Source: Scatosoma sp045537295 (GTDB taxonomy: Bacteria > Bacillota > Clostridia > Christensenellales > Borkfalkiaceae). Taken from it: a DNA stretch of 15,141 nucleotides. The notes beneath the pieces are model-generated. The model was not told where the DNA came from. It made no database searches and worked only from the letters and a program-made list of their open reading frames with translations. Below are positions 7,425-13,849 of the stretch, in pieces (the first letter of the stretch is position 1; the number at the start of each line of letters is the position of its first letter). Made by a program: the position numbers and the translations under genes. The DNA lies in NCBI GenBank assembly GCA_045537295.1, contig JAZSPG010000094.1:1-15141 (forward strand), written 5' to 3'.

Positions 7425-7640
7425 TTAGATTCCCATACGGGAATAAGACATAATAGCGGACTGGATGAATGAATGACAGATAGTGCCAAGAGCCAACGAA
7501 ATAATCGCGGCGACGAGGGATTTAATAGTAAATCCATAATTAGGACGCTTACCGGAAACGCCACAAGTATAGAAATACAAGACGTTACCCCATCCGGTCA
7601 AAGTGGCAGTCCACATAGCAAGTAAGAGAAAATGTGTCAT
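7425..7640 (-). CDS. Small two-pass membrane protein, holin-like
   Basis: The 71-residue product has two hydrophobic segments, about 3-23 (HFLLLAMWTATLTGWGNVLYF) and 40-58 (KSLVAAIISLALGTICHSF), joined by a short basic turn (GKRPNYG). Size and topology match small phage holins, but holins share little sequence, so this is inference. ATG 7640 overlaps the stop of the upstream gene (ATGA) and has only a weak ribosome binding site, suggesting coupling. A GTG 9 nt upstream (7649) is an alternative start without a good site. No endolysin gene was recognised in the window. Confidence 0.6.
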   Translation of the reverse strand: MTHFLLLAMWTATLTGWGNVLYFYTCGVSGKRPNYGFTIKSLVAAIISLALGTICHSFIQSAIMSYSRMGI

Positions 7641-7765
7641 ACAACCCACACCGCCTTGCTATAATAGTTCACCTCCACGATAGTGTACTCGCGCCATTTG
7701 CAACCTACAATAGGAAGCATGTATTCACATGCAATTACGCGGTCCTTGTAAATAACACTGAACAT
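7637..7765 (-). CDS. Small protein (42 residues), unknown
   Basis: AAATGGAGGTCAACT directly precedes ATG 7765 and the frame runs 42 codons to a TGA that overlaps the next ATG. The peptide (MFSVIYKDRVIACEYMLP at its start) is beta-like, ends VNYYSKAVWVV, has two cysteines and has no membrane segment. The strong ribosome binding site and overlapping stop/start argue that it is a real gene. Confidence 0.6.
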   Translation of the reverse strand: MFSVIYKDRVIACEYMLPIVGCKWREYTIVEVNYYSKAVWVV

Positions 7766-7796
7766 AGTTGACCTCCATTTGTTCATGTGTCTATCC

Positions 7797-7814
7797 GGTC
7801 TGTCCGGTCAGACT
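7797..7814. repeat. 18-bp near-palindrome, copy 13, overlaps packaging-ATPase stop
   Basis: GGTCTGTCCGGTCAGACT; its last two bases are part of the TAG stop of the packaging ATPase on the minus strand. Confidence 0.9.
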
Positions 7815-8949
7815 AATTTGGAATGGGACTGTATGTTGTAGAGAATTTCAGATAGTTTCTGATATTCTCGCCAACAGTATTATTTGCATAAAATACGCGT
7901 CCTTGCTTTAAACAAAGCGCAATGAACTTTGAGTAATTATCAGAGTGTTTTGTCAAAGCCATTTTGCAATTTATGCAAGGATAGAAATAATCAGTATAAA
8001 CTATTCTATCCATATAGCGGTTGTCGATATATGGCGGCTCTGTATGAATAATCTCGCGTCCGTTGTCAAATGCCAGAAGCACTTCCATGCCGTCAGGCGT
8101 TTGCGCGGGTATCAGTTTTGCGCTCCAACCTTCTATAGATTGGATATAACATGGTTCGCCCATTTCCCATTGTGATATATCATCTGGTATGGGCGGGTAC
8201 ATTGCCGTTTCCCAGACACCGCTTGTTATCATACGGGAACGCGGATTATCGTAATTAAAGAACACATCTGACGCTTTAGCTCCAGAATGTTCCGTATAAC
8301 ATACTATAATCTTACGCTTTCCATCGCCTGTCTTGTATTCGTCATAACTCCCTTGTTCCATCTCACGGACATGATTTAATCCCCATTCCGTAAAATACGG
8401 CGCAGTCCATGAGACAGTGTTGGCAAGCATGATGATTTTCACGTTGTCGCGTTGTCGCACGATAGACGATACAAGGTTTTCAAATAAAGCGGGTTCATTA
8501 GGCAGATAATATTGACGAGTAAGAAACTCATCAAATATTATTGTAGTCACTTCCGGGAAAGACGCTCCTTTAGAGGTTTCCCACGTATTTATTGAGAACG
8601 TATAACCGCAAGGTTCGTCTAAACGCTGTCTCTTTCCTTTCTCATCATTGATATAAGGAAAGAAGCATCCAGAATAAAACGTCATGCCGTCGTATCCGAG
8701 TTTGTTGAAATGCCTTGCTAAATCACCTGTTGCGATATTGCCATTGAAAAGTTCCCGCATATATTTGGAACGAGTGCTTTCAGAGAGGCGACGGACGTAT
8801 GCAAAACGTCCGTTGCCTTCTGTATAGTTATCGAGAGCATAACTAAGTGACGAGTAAGTCTTGCCATTACTACGCTCACCGATAAACATATAGATTTGGG
8901 CGTCAGGGACCTTTTCAATGACGTTGCGCACGTCAAAGAATTTTGCCAT
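7813..8949 (-). CDS. DNA packaging ATPase, phi29 gp16-like
   Basis: The 378-residue product should be the motor that drives genome DNA through the connector into the prohead using ATP. A Walker A loop GERSNGKT is at residues 24-31 (K30, T31), and Walker B TTIIFDEF at 135-142 (D140, catalytic E141), followed by an IIMLAN sensor-like strand at 172-177. The C-terminal part (about 230-378) would correspond to the nucleic-acid-binding, nuclease-like domain of gp16. The length is close to that of phi29 gp16 (about 332). The ATG overlaps the upstream stop (TAATG), with AAGGAGGGC before it. It lies in the replication operon and not with the structural genes as in phi29. Confidence 0.85.
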   Translation of the reverse strand: MAKFFDVRNVIEKVPDAQIYMFIGERSNGKTYSSLSYALDNYTEGNGRFAYVRRLSESTRSKYMRELFNGNIATGDLARHFNKLGYDGMTFYSGCFFPYINDEKGKRQRLDEPCGYTFSINTWETSKGASFPEVTTIIFDEFLTRQYYLPNEPALFENLVSSIVRQRDNVKIIMLANTVSWTAPYFTEWGLNHVREMEQGSYDEYKTGDGKRKIIVCYTEHSGAKASDVFFNYDNPRSRMITSGVWETAMYPPIPDDISQWEMGEPCYIQSIEGWSAKLIPAQTPDGMEVLLAFDNGREIIHTEPPYIDNRYMDRIVYTDYFYPCINCKMALTKHSDNYSKFIALCLKQGRVFYANNTVGENIRNYLKFSTTYSPIPN

Positions 8950-9140
8950 TAGCCCTCCTTAGTCTGACTGGTCAGACCAAATTTGTATGCGGTGTTTTCA
9001 AGCCATTCCAGAGCATCGCTAATCTCATATGCTTCTTTATAACCGCTGATAGTATAATAAGCATTGAAATTAGAAAGGGCACGGTGTGCTTCTTCTGTCA
9101 TTGACTTGATATTAGCTATAGTGCGAAAGTCTGTATCCAT
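8949..9140 (-). CDS. Small helical protein, unknown
   Basis: The 63-residue product starts at ATG 9140, chosen because GGGAGGTTTT is directly upstream; a TTG at 9164 lies inside the previous gene and has no site. It is predicted mostly helical (for example SMTEEAHRALSNFNAYY and KEAYEISDALEWLENTAYK). The C-terminus GLTSQTKEG is encoded by palindrome copy 14 and the ribosome binding site of the ATPase gene, whose ATG overlaps the stop. It is unrecognised; position suggests a replication or packaging accessory. Confidence 0.65.
   Translation of the reverse strand: MDTDFRTIANIKSMTEEAHRALSNFNAYYTISGYKEAYEISDALEWLENTAYKFGLTSQTKEG
8961..8978. repeat. 18-bp near-palindrome, copy 14, 3' end of small gene
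   Basis: AGTCTGACTGGTCAGACC, read on the minus strand as GLTSQT, just before the ATPase ribosome binding site. Confidence 0.9.
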
Positions 9141-9153
9141 AAAACCTCCCTTA

Positions 9154-9351
9154 TTAGTTGGCAAGCGTGAACTTCCGTCCGGTATGCTTGAATATAAATT
9201 TCTTCATGCCTAAAATACGAGCATGGCGAAATTCAAGCCCTACTTTGGTATTTGCATAACAGAACGGAGTACGGTACTTACGATAGATGCGATAAAAGCG
9301 CGGTTTGTTGCGGGCATTAAACTTAGCCGCAGATTTAGAGTTAGAAATCAT
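9154..9351 (-). CDS. Small very basic protein, unknown
   Basis: The 65-residue product has about 17 Lys/Arg residues and a core of aromatic and basic residues (PRFYRIYRKYRTPF), suggesting nucleic-acid binding. Start ATG 9351 follows TTAGGAGGGCTT directly after the polymerase stop. It lies between the polymerase and the other small gene in the leftward operon. A role in DNA compaction or replication is a guess from charge only. Confidence 0.6.
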   Translation of the reverse strand: MISNSKSAAKFNARNKPRFYRIYRKYRTPFCYANTKVGLEFRHARILGMKKFIFKHTGRKFTLAN

Positions 9352-9359
9352 AAGCCCTC

Positions 9360-11513
9360 CTAAATTTGCCCATCTTGATAATGTCCATCATGCGTAAGCC
9401 AAATAATAGCGTCACGCATTTCGTCGGTAGTCGAAAAGGTATAAGACGTGGGTTCTACATATATCCCGGACGGCGATTCATAATAAGCCTTATTGCCAAG
9501 ATAATCCGTTACCCATCCGCAACGATAATTGTCAATGAACTTGCTAATAGTGCGTTTAGCATACTTAGGTGGTACAGATAAAGAGGAATTGAAAACGTCA
9601 AAAGGCGTTTTGTTATCTTCTTTGGAACACTTGAGGATATATTCTAAAGTGCTACTTTTGTTAGTACCTGCCACAGTGAGTTCGTACTTTTCACACGGCT
9701 TGAATTGCTTTGAGCCTTTAGACTTGTATTCCACAAGGTAGCGTTTTGCGCCTAAGGTCTTAAAAGTGTAGTAGTCGTATTCATGTTCCCATACGCCTAA
9801 TACTTTAACGTCTCCATCAGGCGAACAAGGAATCATATATCCGATAGGAATGTTATGACGTTGCGCACATGCAATTACTTTGTCATGAGCTATTTTATTA
9901 ACTTTCTCAAAGTAATCGCTATGATTACCAACGAACTTGATACTGTCGGTATCACAATAAATGAAGTCTGACCGGACAGACCAAATTGCCTCATGCAAAC
10001 GGTGTCGTGCATGTGCCGTGACCCATACGCCCCATGGATAGAAGAGAAATCTATTGAATTTCTCATTGTAACTATCTATTTGGGCGACAAAGTCAGGGTC
10101 ATCTTTTATAAATCCGTAATCGTTTACAAATCCGAACACAGGACGAACAGGCTTTTCAACCATCATGCCGTAAACAGCATTGAGCATGTTTTTGGCAATC
10201 ATATACTCCCGTTCGCGTCCTTCTACTCCGTCAAGCGTTGTCTTGTCATTAAAGAACTTAACAATACTCTTGACAATAGGCGTCGGCAAATAACCACGTG
10301 GAGCTATCCGCATATCGCTGATACGCCATTGCGAAAAGCTATAAAATTGTTTAATGGTATCAAAGTCTAATTCCGTGCATGTTATGGAAAGGTACATAGC
10401 CGATATAATACGACCTGACGCCGATTCAACTGAATCGCTGTCTACTGTCGGCGATAATACCATATGGCATTTATGCTTACTTATAGGAAAATAGAAATCT
10501 ACTTTCGGCTCAATGTCCCATAATTCTAATTCAAACAGACAACAATTATTATTAAGATAATAATCAATGGTCTGACTGGTCAGACCAGTTACCGGAGTGA
10601 AATAGTTTATGGGATAGTATTCACAACACATGACATAAGGGTATGACGATTTAATGTCATATGAATGAACATCGTGCATTTCCTTGCCGATGAAATGAAT
10701 GTTTCCAAAAGTACTTCCGCCTTGATAAGCGTTTTCAGCCTGAATATAACATCCGGGTGTCATAGTAAGACCACCTATAAATGCGGAATAATTGCGACGA
10801 TTCTTGAAACACTCATTACGAACATAGTTGCGAACATAACCCGTATTAGTATACGGAATGTTTGCAATGCTACCATCATCTTCGATTTTCTCACGTATAT
10901 ACTCAATAAGGACGCGCACGTCCATTTCGCAATAGTGCATTTCCTTTTGAGTAAGCGGCGTCTGAAAATGACGGACTAACTCGTAATCCAAATCTCCGAC
11001 AGCCTTCCTTACAGGCTTTCTTAAATTCTTACCTATATTAGCAAGAGATTGTCCGCCTGAAAGTACAAGAGAGTCGCGAAATTCAATATTGCCATAAGTT
11101 GCGTAAAGGACATCACGGTTTTCCTTTAAGAAAACCTTATCCCATTTCAGCAGGAACTTTATAAAGGAAAAATCGAACTTTGCGAAATGTATATACGTAA
11201 TAAGCGTTACGTCATTGCAAACAAGATAGTTGTTAAGACGTTCACAAAGTTCAACAAACTCATCTAAAGTTCTGCCAAAGACCACGCAGTCCTCAATTCC
11301 AAACATCCATATATAGAGAATGGCTGATTCTTCGCCGTCATAATCGTCTATAAAAGACGACGTTTCAGTATCGAAAGCGGAAGCAATATTAAGATAACGT
11401 CGTTTCGATACAACGTCACGACATGAACATTGAAAAATCAGCTCATTCAGACTATCACTGGAGTAAGGAATCATCTTGACTGAGTAGGTCTGACTGGTCA
11501 GACCACTTTTCAA
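9360..11513 (-). CDS. Protein-primed family B DNA polymerase, phi29-type
   Basis: The enzyme replicates the linear genome, starting from a hydroxyl on the terminal protein. Counting from TTG 11513 (717 residues): Exo I AFDTETSS (D48, E50), Exo II HFAKFD (D114), Exo III YCEMD (Y194, D198), motif A YDIKSSYP (D286), motif B KNMLNAVYG (441-449), motif C YCDTDS (519-524) and KxY GAKRY (590-592). All catalytic residues are present, and the spacing between A and B leaves room for the TPR1 insertion. TTG is preferred because GGAGGAGG lies 5 nt upstream; an ATG at 11561 (733 residues) has no ribosome binding site. Three palindromes are read in-frame: GLTSQT (4-9), GLTSQT (310-315) and WSVRSD (511-516), the last only two residues before motif C. 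Confidence 0.95.
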   Translation of the reverse strand: MKSGLTSQTYSVKMIPYSSDSLNELIFQCSCRDVVSKRRYLNIASAFDTETSSFIDDYDGEESAILYIWMFGIEDCVVFGRTLDEFVELCERLNNYLVCNDVTLITYIHFAKFDFSFIKFLLKWDKVFLKENRDVLYATYGNIEFRDSLVLSGGQSLANIGKNLRKPVRKAVGDLDYELVRHFQTPLTQKEMHYCEMDVRVLIEYIREKIEDDGSIANIPYTNTGYVRNYVRNECFKNRRNYSAFIGGLTMTPGCYIQAENAYQGGSTFGNIHFIGKEMHDVHSYDIKSSYPYVMCCEYYPINYFTPVTGLTSQTIDYYLNNNCCLFELELWDIEPKVDFYFPISKHKCHMVLSPTVDSDSVESASGRIISAMYLSITCTELDFDTIKQFYSFSQWRISDMRIAPRGYLPTPIVKSIVKFFNDKTTLDGVEGREREYMIAKNMLNAVYGMMVEKPVRPVFGFVNDYGFIKDDPDFVAQIDSYNEKFNRFLFYPWGVWVTAHARHRLHEAIWSVRSDFIYCDTDSIKFVGNHSDYFEKVNKIAHDKVIACAQRHNIPIGYMIPCSPDGDVKVLGVWEHEYDYYTFKTLGAKRYLVEYKSKGSKQFKPCEKYELTVAGTNKSSTLEYILKCSKEDNKTPFDVFNSSLSVPPKYAKRTISKFIDNYRCGWVTDYLGNKAYYESPSGIYVEPTSYTFSTTDEMRDAIIWLTHDGHYQDGQI
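9965..9982. repeat. 18-bp near-palindrome, copy 15, next to polymerase motif C
   Basis: AGTCTGACCGGACAGACC, read on the minus strand as WSVRSD followed by FIYCDTDS, so it ends 6 bp before the motif C Tyr codon. Confidence 0.9.
10569..10586. repeat. 18-bp near-palindrome, copy 16, inside polymerase gene
   Basis: GGTCTGACTGGTCAGACC, read as GLTSQT about 24 residues after motif A, within or near the TPR1-like region. Confidence 0.9.
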
Positions 11514-12339
11514 TACTTCCTCCTTCTCCTTTGCGGGGTAAAGGGTTCCCATATCCCCCATTCATCTGGTCAGGGTACATACCGCGCATAACGTCTTGCT
11601 GTCCTAAAATCTCAAGAATTTTAGAATAAGCGGCGTCAATGTCATTATGGTCAAAAGTGCCATTCTGCCATAAAGACGCAATCTGTCTATGCGCTTGCGT
11701 GGATGAATATCCGAAACGGTTTAACCATCCAGCGTCTTTTGCAAGGTCCACAACGGACCAAAATTTTATGCGTTCGGCGTCCGTCATACGGTATTTTGGG
11801 GATACCTTCATAAAAGGACCGTACATTTCCTTACGCTTCCGCTTTCCGTTCTCGTCCTTTATATATCCATATCGTCTGTAGTTTTCGACATTTGCACCGA
11901 AAAGCTGAATGTCCTGTTGTAATGAAACTTCATTCCATCCGGCAATAGTAGACGATTTAGCATTAAAGAACGCTTGCATACGACGGATATAGTTGTTAAG
12001 GGCTGGTCCCGGATTATCCATGCTGGAAAACGGATAAGTCAGTGTGCGATAACGTCCGCGAGTTTTAACAATAGGCGTATCCAAACTTATCTCACGTTGC
12101 AACGCAGACAGTTTATCGGACGACGCCATTTTCTCAAAATCCGACATTATCTTACTGAAAGCGTAAGGGACTTGTAAAGAACGGACAAAGGTATTAGCGC
12201 GCAAATTAAACTGTCTGTAGTAAAATTGCGCAAGTTCAGCCTTTTCAGGAATCGTCAAACGCGCAATGCCAAGAGTACCCAGCTTTTGCGCTTCCGCCAG
12301 TGTCCATTTCTTATGTGTAGGTTTCCATCTATCAGCCAT
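11455..12339 (-). CDS. Terminal protein candidate (replication primer)
   Basis: The 294-residue product lies directly upstream of the polymerase in the same operon, as gp3 precedes gp2 in phi29. It is basic and helix-rich, with Ser, Thr and Tyr residues that could act as the priming hydroxyl. The assignment is by position, size (phi29 TP is 266) and character and not by a motif; I cannot point to the priming residue. Residues 160-176 are strongly basic (KDENGKRKRKEMYGPFM). The start ATG 12339 follows GATAGGAGGTGATTCA. The C-terminal tail is acidic and Gly/Ser-rich, and its WSDQSD (279-284) is encoded by palindrome copy 17, which the polymerase also reads in another frame. The overlap with the polymerase start is 59 nt. 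Confidence 0.65.
   Translation of the reverse strand: MADRWKPTHKKWTLAEAQKLGTLGIARLTIPEKAELAQFYYRQFNLRANTFVRSLQVPYAFSKIMSDFEKMASSDKLSALQREISLDTPIVKTRGRYRTLTYPFSSMDNPGPALNNYIRRMQAFFNAKSSTIAGWNEVSLQQDIQLFGANVENYRRYGYIKDENGKRKRKEMYGPFMKVSPKYRMTDAERIKFWSVVDLAKDAGWLNRFGYSSTQAHRQIASLWQNGTFDHNDIDAAYSKILEILGQQDVMRGMYPDQMNGGYGNPLPRKGEGGSIEKWSDQSDLLSQDDSLLQ
11487..11504. repeat. 18-bp near-palindrome, copy 17, in two overlapping reading frames
   Basis: GGTCTGACTGGTCAGACC, read on the minus strand as WSDQSD in the terminal protein and GLTSQT in the polymerase. Confidence 0.9.
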
Positions 12340-12353
12340 TGAATCACCTCCTA

Positions 12354-12365
12354 TCCGGTCAGACC
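12354..12365. repeat. Half copy of the near-palindrome, copy 18
   Basis: TCCGGTCAGACC, the right 12 bases only, immediately beside the terminal-protein ribosome binding site and 9 bp from a full copy. Confidence 0.75.
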
Positions 12366-12374
12366 GATTTCAGC

Positions 12375-12392
12375 AGTCTGACCGGTCAGACC
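12375..12392. repeat. 18-bp near-palindrome, copy 19, the only symmetric core
   Basis: AGTCTGACCGGTCAGACC. The inner 16 bases are a perfect palindrome, unlike the other 24 full copies. It lies between the SSB-like and terminal-protein genes. Both it and the half copy are followed by CCGATT. Confidence 0.9.
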
Positions 12393-12397
12393 GATTC

Positions 12398-12970
12398 TTA
12401 GGCGAGAATCATGTTGACGTAACGCTGCCCGCTCCCGTCCTTTTTATCCTTCCACTCAAAATAAGCGCGAATACCGCCAATTTCTTCAAGCACGGCGTTG
12501 AGTTTCGGAAGATAAAAGTCGTTAGGGTCATCGCCAACCTCGTCCGCCCAGCTGTCAATGTTGTCCTGTAACAACTTCCCGCCATTGTACCAGCATCCGG
12601 GAGCTTCTTTAAAATGGCAGACAGGGAAAGTGGAAATCCCCTGAACAGGATTGCCGTCAGCGTCAGTCTCCACAACGCCGTTCGCGTCAGTGACGTACAG
12701 AGGCTTTCCGGTGTTGTCGGTAGCGGGTACGGCGGCATGACCGACGCGAACAATGGTCAGAACATGCCCGACAATCATATCGGACTTAATCTGTTCGCCC
12801 ACGTGCATGACCGTGTCCGTCTTGCCGTCCTTTTGAGAACGACGCGTGAGAATGTTGACATTGCCGCTTTCCGCAATGGACAAAGCTTCCTTGCGGAAAT
12901 CGTCAATGGACGCGGACGGCATAGAAGCGAACAGCTCTCCGGGATTGACCTTCATAATTTCAGTAGACAT
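12398..12970 (-). CDS. Single-stranded DNA-binding protein candidate
   Basis: The 190-residue product lies upstream of the terminal protein, where phi29 has its SSB (gp5) in the same operon. Residues 50-120 (DTVMHVGEQ, then GHVLTIVRVG and FPVCHF) and the end (RAYFEWKDKKDGSGQRYVNM) have the alternating hydrophobic pattern of OB-fold strands. An acidic stretch is at 139-152. It is longer than phi29 gp5 (124). Start ATG 12970 follows AAATGGAGGTTTTACC. The assignment is inference from position and strand pattern; another replication accessory is possible. No palindrome lies inside the gene. Confidence 0.5.
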   Translation of the reverse strand: MSTEIMKVNPGELFASMPSASIDDFRKEALSIAESGNVNILTRRSQKDGKTDTVMHVGEQIKSDMIVGHVLTIVRVGHAAVPATDNTGKPLYVTDANGVVETDADGNPVQGISTFPVCHFKEAPGCWYNGGKLLQDNIDSWADEVGDDPNDFYLPKLNAVLEEIGGIRAYFEWKDKKDGSGQRYVNMILA

Positions 12971-13014
12971 GGTAAAACCTCCATTTGATATTATCTAACG
13001 GACATCACATTATC

Positions 13015-13032
13015 AGTCTGTCCGGTCAGACC
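13015..13032. repeat. 18-bp near-palindrome, copy 20, forms the zinc-ribbon gene stop
   Basis: AGTCTGTCCGGTCAGACC; on the minus strand its TGA (13028-13026) ends the zinc-ribbon gene after LV. Confidence 0.9.
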
Positions 13033-13514
13033 AATTTTTCGCCAGATTCATCAGGCTCATCAGCGTACACGCCGAGTTTGTGAAATTCCATATAGGAATC
13101 AATAGCGGACGGGTTGTCAGTGTATTTTGACATGAAATCCTCTTCCGAGAGGTTTTCAATATCATCCACGAGTTCGCATTCACTATCGGTGATTGAATCA
13201 ACTCCGGCAATAACAGACGTAACCCCGGCAATAACAGACGCAGGTACTTCCGCAATAAAGCCGTCGGAACGTGTGTAGGTGGGTACGTCGGTCTCGACGG
13301 TGTCAGTCTGTCCAGTCAGACCATTTTCGTTGGCTTCAAACGCAGGGGTGAAAACGCGCTGAATGTTAGAATCGACATCGTAAGACGCGACGCGGAGATA
13401 GACCTCGTTGAGAGTATAACGTCCAGCGCATAACATGCACACGTCAATTTTTCCGTCCGTGATATATCCCATATCGGACGTGAGTTCTTTTTCACAGAAC
13501 AAACATTTTTTCAT
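13026..13514 (-). CDS. Zinc-ribbon protein with acidic tail, unknown function
   Basis: The 162-residue product begins with CLFC (C4, C7) and has VCMLC (C26, C29), a typical four-cysteine zinc ribbon. The rest is acidic, especially 108-160, and contains a 7-residue tandem duplication (SVIAGV at 93-98 and 100-105). Palindrome copy 21 encodes GLTGQT at 65-70 and copy 20 supplies the stop. It is the first gene of the leftward operon. ATG 13514 follows ATGGAGGGCAAAA. By place it could be an early regulator or host-takeover protein; no family was recognised. Confidence 0.7.
   Translation of the reverse strand: MKKCLFCEKELTSDMGYITDGKIDVCMLCAGRYTLNEVYLRVASYDVDSNIQRVFTPAFEANENGLTGQTDTVETDVPTYTRSDGFIAEVPASVIAGVTSVIAGVDSITDSECELVDDIENLSEEDFMSKYTDNPSAIDSYMEFHKLGVYADEPDESGEKLV
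13204..13240. repeat. Two direct repeats of 16 bp with 21-bp period
   Basis: CCGGCAATAACAGACG at 13204-13219 and 13225-13240, inside the zinc-ribbon gene. It encodes two SVIAGV units, a recent in-frame duplication. Confidence 0.85.
13305..13322. repeat. 18-bp near-palindrome, copy 21, inside zinc-ribbon gene
   Basis: AGTCTGTCCAGTCAGACC, the only copy carrying both core asymmetries at once. It is read as GLTGQT on the minus strand. Confidence 0.9.
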
Positions 13515-13533
13515 TTTTTGCCCTCCATATGGC

Positions 13534-13551
13534 GGTCTGACTGGTCAGACC
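13534..13551. repeat. 18-bp near-palindrome, copy 22
   Basis: GGTCTGACTGGTCAGACC in the leftward leader. On the minus strand it is preceded by GGAGGT and an ATG, giving a two-codon frame (ATG GTC TGA) whose stop lies in the repeat. Confidence 0.9.
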
Positions 13552-13576
13552 ATTTTTTGTTTTTTGACCTCCATGC

Positions 13577-13590
13577 AAGATTTTCATCTT
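13577..13590 (-). other. 5'-end hairpin of the leftward transcript
   Basis: On the minus strand AAGAT-GAAA-ATCTT forms a 5-bp stem with a GNRA tetraloop, starting a few bases after the expected transcription start. Such 5' hairpins often stabilise mRNA; that role is inference. Confidence 0.5.
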
Positions 13591-13598
13591 ACACCTAT

Positions 13599-13627
13599 AT
13601 TATAACACAGTTAGAAGCATACGTCAA
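13599..13627 (-). promoter_or_regulatory. Leftward promoter of the replication operon
   Basis: On the minus strand TTGACG (13627-13622), a 17-bp spacer and TATAAT (13604-13599), a near-perfect sigma-A promoter. It would drive all leftward genes from 13514 to 7108. An imperfect inverted repeat GTAAAGTGTTTAAACTTAC (13640-13658) just upstream of the -35 is a possible operator. Confidence 0.8.
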
Positions 13628-13674
13628 GAGGTCTAAACTGTAAAGTGTTTAAACTTACACGCCCATATAAATGC

Positions 13675-13692
13675 GGTCTGTCCGGTCAGACC
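13675..13692. repeat. 18-bp near-palindrome, copy 23
   Basis: GGTCTGTCCGGTCAGACC, in the divergent control region, 47 bp upstream of the leftward -35 box. Confidence 0.9.
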
Positions 13693-13696
13693 ATAT

Positions 13697-13796
13697 ACGC
13701 ACGTGCGTGTTATATATTAAGGAACGCGCACGCGCACGATACCTTTAATATATAACAATGAACAATTGTTCGATAGAACATATGAGTGATAGAACA
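13697..13796. promoter_or_regulatory. Cluster of inverted repeats in the divergent control region
   Basis: This is part of the 465-bp gene-free stretch 13515-13979, which otherwise holds the leftward promoter and its leader, copies 22-24, the rightward promoter and a structured leader. In order: a perfect palindrome ACGCACGTGCGT (13697-13708), an inverted repeat GTTATATATTAAGG (13709-13722) with CCTTTAATATATAAC (13742-13756) around a CG-alternating stretch, a perfect palindrome GAACAATTGTTC (13760-13771), and ATAGAACA twice (13773-13780, 13789-13796) 16 bp apart. It looks like an operator or origin-like protein-binding region. Confidence 0.6.
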
Positions 13797-13802
13797 AATG
13801 TC

Positions 13803-13820
13803 GGTCTGTCCGGTCAGACC
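13803..13820. repeat. 18-bp near-palindrome, copy 24
   Basis: GGTCTGTCCGGTCAGACC, 29 bp upstream of the rightward promoter -35 box. Confidence 0.9.
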
Positions 13821-13849
13821 AAAAATATGAAAAAATATCGAAAAAAGGC

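Noticed and set aside
12409..12753. Minus-strand frame overlapping the SSB-like gene
   Set aside because: It is an alternate frame of the same strand without a ribosome binding site; the 190-codon frame has a strong one.
13640..13658. Degenerate copy of the 18-bp repeat next to the leftward promoter
   Set aside because: The sequence GTAAAGTGTTTAAACTTAC is an unrelated imperfect inverted repeat; it lacks the TCTG/CAGA arms.
13697..13708. Second parS site (CACGTG core)
   Set aside because: The flanks are ACG/CGT and not TTT/AAA, so it does not match the parS consensus.
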